Shown here: piece after piece, positions 23,732 to 31,681 of the stretch
How positions within the stretch are numbered: the first letter of the stretch is position 1
Layout of the letters: each line of letters opens with the position of its first letter
Assembly: GCF_000720135.1 (NCBI RefSeq)
Contig: NZ_JOIU01000046.1
Coordinates: 1 to 31,681 of the forward strand
Direction: 5' to 3'
Length of the DNA: 31,681 bases
From: Streptomyces sp. NRRL S-1022
Lineage (GTDB): Bacteria; Actinomycetota; Actinomycetes; Streptomycetales; Streptomycetaceae
Notes under the pieces: generated by a model
What the model saw: only the letters and a program-made list of their open reading frames with translations
Databases searched by the model: none
What the model was told of the DNA's origin: nothing
Program-made: the position numbers and the translations under genes

Positions 23732-26700
23732 ATGACGTTCTCCCGTCCAGGACGGACTGATTCCGCGCAAACGGGTCCAGCTCAGCCGGGCGACGTGTTA
23801 TCGCCGGCTCAGCAGCGCATCTGGGCGCTCGGACACCTGGCGCCGGACACCTCTTTGCTGCACGTGCCAGTGGTAGCGCGGCTGACCGGCGAACTGGATC
23901 ACGGACGACTCGAGGCCGCCCTGCACGATGCCGTGGCGCGTCATCCGGTACTCGCCACAAGGTTCACGGTCGCTGACCGGCGCCTCATCGGCAGGTCGGT
24001 CACGGACCGTGGCCCCGCGGGGCTGTCATTCGAGTGGCACCGCCTGGAGGCACGGGACGACGCGGCCGACGTGACGCGCCGTATGGACGTGTGGACGAGA
24101 CGCGTCATCAACGCGCCCTTCTCCCTTGAAGAGGGCCCCCTGGTCCGGGGCTGTCTGATCTCCGGGTCCGCCCGGGAGCACCTATTGGTGCTGGTCTTCC
24201 ACCGGCTGATCGCCGACACGACCTCGGCCGGAATCGTTTTCCGGGAGGCACTGGCCCTGCACGCCAGCCTGCGGCACGAGCCCGACCCGGGTGAGCGGGA
24301 CCCATGGGCTCCCCGGTTGTCGCCGGCCGACGAGCGCGGCGAAGAGGCGTCCTGGTCGCCGCACCCCGCACCGGTGGCGCTCCGGCCGCAGCTGCCGTAT
24401 GACCGGCCGCGTCCCACCACACGGGATCTGCGCGTGGACTCGGTGCCCTTCACGCTGCCCCCCGTCGCCACAGCGGGCCTGCGCGACCTGGCGCGGGGAT
24501 GCGGTGGCGGGCCGGCCTCCGTGACGCTGGCTCTCTTCGTGCTGCTCCTCCACCGCTACAGCGGGCAGACGGACCCGGTGGTGACGGTGACCACACCGGG
24601 GCGGTCCGCGCAGCAGACAGCGACGGTGGGGTGCTTCGAGAGCGCTCTGCCCATCGGCTTCTCAGTGGACACCGACATGACCTTCCGTCAGCTGGTCCGC
24701 TTGGTGCACCAGCGTGCCGTCTCCGCCGTCCTCGGGGCCGCCGCGGAGTCCGAGACAGCCCCCGACTCCCCCGCGCCGGGCCGGGCCGGGCCCGCCACCG
24801 TCTGGCCGGCCTTCTCCCACAGGGCCCTGCCGCCTGTACCGGCCTCGTCGGGGCTGACGAGTGAGGTGCTGCCCGCCCACAGCGACTGCGCCCTTGAGGA
24901 TCTCGGCCTCCACCTGTGGGACGACGGTCAGCGGTTGCGTGGTCAACTGGTCTTCGCGACCGGCCTCTTCGACAGCGTCTCCGCCCACCGGACGGTTGGC
25001 CATCTGCTTCGCCTCACGGACGCGGTACTCAGCGACCCCGACCGGCCGGTGGGTTCCTTGGCCTTCCTGACCGCGGAGGAGGTGAACACGGTCGCCGTAC
25101 TGAACAGCGTCGTGGTCGATGTGCCGGAGACGACCTTCTCGCAGGTCTTCGAGCAGCAGGCGGAACGCTCGCCCCACGCGGTGGCGATCCGCGCCGAAGA
25201 CACCTGTCTCAGCTACGGCGAACTCAACACACGGGCCAACCAACTGGCCCATTTGCTGCGGGAGCGGGGCGTCGGCCCCGAGGTGACCGTGGGGCTCGTC
25301 CTGGAACGAAGTGCCCAGCTGGCCGTGGCGGTACTCGCGGTGCTGAAGGCCGGCGGCACCTATGTACCGGTCGACCCGGACGACCCCCCGGCGCGCAGGG
25401 ACACCATCCTGGAGGATGCCTCGGTCCGGATCGTGGTCGCCCACAAGGACAAACAGCCCGTCCGCCGACACGACGGACCACGGGTGATCGAGATCGACAG
25501 TTCATGGAGCGCGTTCGATGCCCTTCCCCCGGGAAATCCCCGGGGCGATCACCGGCACCCCTCCCACGCCGCCTACCTGTTGTACACCTCGGGGTCTACC
25601 GGGCGTCCCAAGGGGGTGGTGATCGAGCACCGGCAGCTCATGAACTACGTCTACGGCGTCATCGAGCGGTTCGATATCAGGGAACCGCTGAGTTTCGCGA
25701 TGGTGCAGCCCCTGACCGTCGACTCCAGCGTCACCGCCCTGGTGCCGCCGCTGTGCACGGGCGGAGAAGTTCACATGATCACTCGGGAGCGCGCGCTGGA
25801 CGCGACCGGACTGGCCGACTGGTTCGAGCGCTGGCCGGTCGACTGTCTGAAGATCGCTCCGTCGCACCTCCGAGCCTTGCAGCTCTCCCCCCGGTTCACC
25901 TCCGTACTGCCACGGCGACTCCTGGTCGTCGGCGGCGAGGCATCGGACTGGAGGTGGCTCCGCGAGCTCCAGCAGATGGCGCCCCAGTGCCAGGTCTTCA
26001 ATCACTACGGGCCGACGGAAACGACCGTCGGAGTGCTGACGCTGGCGGTGGCCGACCATGTGGACGCCAAGTGGACCACCGCGCCCATCGGCGTACCGCT
26101 GCCCAATACCCAGGCGTACGTCGTCGACGAGGCGGGCCAACCCGTGCCCGTGGGAGTGGCCGGCGAACTCCTCATTGGGGGCGACAGCCTCGCCCGCGGA
26201 TACCACGGCAGGGACGACCTCACACACGAGGCCTTCATCCCCGACCACCTCGGTCACCGACCGGGTGCCCGTCTCTACCGGACCGGAGACATCGTGCGCC
26301 GCCTGCCCAGCGGCATCGTGGAATTCATCGGTCGCCGGGACGACCAGATCAAGGTGCGCGGGTTCCGCGTGGCTCTCGGGGAGATCGACGCGGCTCTGAT
26401 GAGCTGCCCCGAGGTCCGGCACGCGGTGACCGTCGTCCGGGAGGACACCCCCGGAGACCGGCGAATCGTGTCCTACGTCGAGCCGGAACGCTTCGAGGAG
26501 TTCCGCCCGGATGCCGTACACCAGCACATCCGGGGCCGGCTCCCTTCGCACATGATGCCCCGCGCCCTTGTGCCGCTGCCCCGGTTACCGCTCTCCGACC
26601 ACGGCAAGGTCGACCGCCGGGCCCTGCCACCGCCCGTGCCCGAGCCCTCACCTCCCGCCGGCGCACTGGCCCCGGGAAACGACACGGAGCGACGGGTCGC

Positions 26701-26993
26701 GCAGGTGTGGATGCGCGTTCTCGATGTCGCCGACGTGGGGCTGGAGCAGAACTTCTTCGACCTCGGCGGTCACTCGCTCCTGCTCGTGGAACTGCAGCAC
26801 CGGTTGCAGCGGGCTCTGGGCAAGGAGATCGATCTGCTCGACCTGTTCCAGCACACCACCGTGCGCGCCCAGGCCGATTTCTTCTCGCGTCAGGAGCCGC
26901 CGGTCGCACATGAGGACGGCACCGCCGGCACCCGGCAACAGAGGGCGCTCCTGAAGCGCCGCCAGCAACAGCTGCGAACGAAGCGAGGTCGCC

Positions 26994-27001
<8 letters not shown>
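23732..27001 (+). CDS. NRPS module C-A-PCP; aspartate-like A domain, defective C domain
   Basis: 1089 aa from ATG 23732 (AAGGGAG upstream). C domain (about 20-450): LSPAQQRIWALG, and the active site as FHRLIADT (His157, Arg158, Asp162, Thr163), so the catalytic second His of HHxxxDG is Arg. A domain (about 475-975): YTSGSTGRPKG (618-628), NHYGPTETT, YRTGDI, GRRDDQIKVRGFRVALGEID, A10 Lys959. My manual specificity code is D664-S665-T668-K707-V732-G734-H758-V766-G767-K959 (DSTKVGHVGK), one conservative change at the V/I site and L-to-S from the aspartate code DLTKVGHIGK. PCP: FFDLGGHSLLL, Ser1015. No thioesterase. Codons 23 and 952 are TTA. The stop overlaps the PKS start by 8 nt, so the Asp-type unit is probably passed to the PKS. 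Confidence 0.95.
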
Positions 27002-31573
<4,572 letters not shown>

Positions 31574-31574
<1 letters not shown>

Positions 31575-31681
31575 TGGACCGTCGCGGTGGTGTGGCGATC
31601 ATCGGGATGGCGGGGCGCTTCCCGGGTGCCCGGGACCTGACGGAGTTCTGGGAGAACCTGCGGGACGGTGTGGAGTCGATC
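31574..31681 (+). CDS. Type I PKS, KS N-terminus (runs off the right edge)
   Basis: 36 codons from ATG 31574, which shares one base with the stop of the previous PKS (TGATG) and has GGGAGG upstream. The translation VAIIGMAGRFPGARDLTEFW followed by ENLRDGVESI is the N-terminal end of a ketosynthase domain with no docking helix in front, like the preceding PKS. It shows that the assembly line has at least one more PKS module or protein beyond the window. Confidence 0.93.

Overview
High G+C actinobacterial DNA, most likely Streptomyces: cold-shock gene, initiator tRNA of the actinobacterial type, Streptomyces-style integrase and IS remnants, GTG starts, strong GC third-position bias, and TTA codons confined to a few secondary-metabolism genes. 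No species call is possible from the sequence alone.

Layout. (1) 1-2757: the 5' end of a cold-shock protein gene (minus), about 1 kb with no convincing gene, a tRNA-fMet (minus) with a strong hairpin terminator, then about 1.5 kb of apparently degraded DNA that holds a scrap of a pcaD-like gene. (2) 2758-8200: a graveyard of broken genes: C-terminal half of a tyrosine recombinase, a piece of an IS3-type orfB, a frameshifted PAS-domain regulator piece, a frameshifted IS701-type transposase, one structurally complete IS5-family element (5475-6373, TA target duplication), a frameshifted ScfR/RamB-type regulator and a 5'-truncated, frameshifted IS5-type transposase. (3) 8397-31681 (open at the right edge): a hybrid non-ribosomal peptide/polyketide biosynthetic gene cluster.

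The cluster. A small plus-strand pair (free acyl carrier protein, methyltransferase; 8397-9261) converges on a long minus-strand operon (23326 down to 9430) encoding a threonine-synthase-like PLP enzyme, an FkbI-type acyl-ACP/CoA dehydrogenase, a free condensation protein, two half-ABC exporters, a free PCP, a C-PCP didomain, another free C protein, a free adenylation protein, another free PCP and an alpha/beta-hydrolase with a cysteine nucleophile. Divergently from 23732 run an NRPS module (C-A-PCP; C domain with a broken active site; A domain with an aspartate-like code), a PKS module (KS-AT-KR-ACP) and the start of a second PKS. Many genes overlap by 1-8 nt, so translation is likely coupled.

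How the genes may work together (inference). The discrete A, PCP, C and C-PCP proteins form a dissociated peptide-forming branch that would build or attach amino-acyl units in trans. The PLP enzyme and dehydrogenase would supply or modify a building block. The NRPS-PKS megasynthases extend an aspartate-type unit with a malonate unit that is ketoreduced. The Cys-hydrolase would release, cyclise or edit, and the asymmetric ABC pair would export the product. At least six genes carry TTA codons, so expression probably depends on bldA tRNA-Leu. I do not recognise the product; the combination looks worth testing as a new system.
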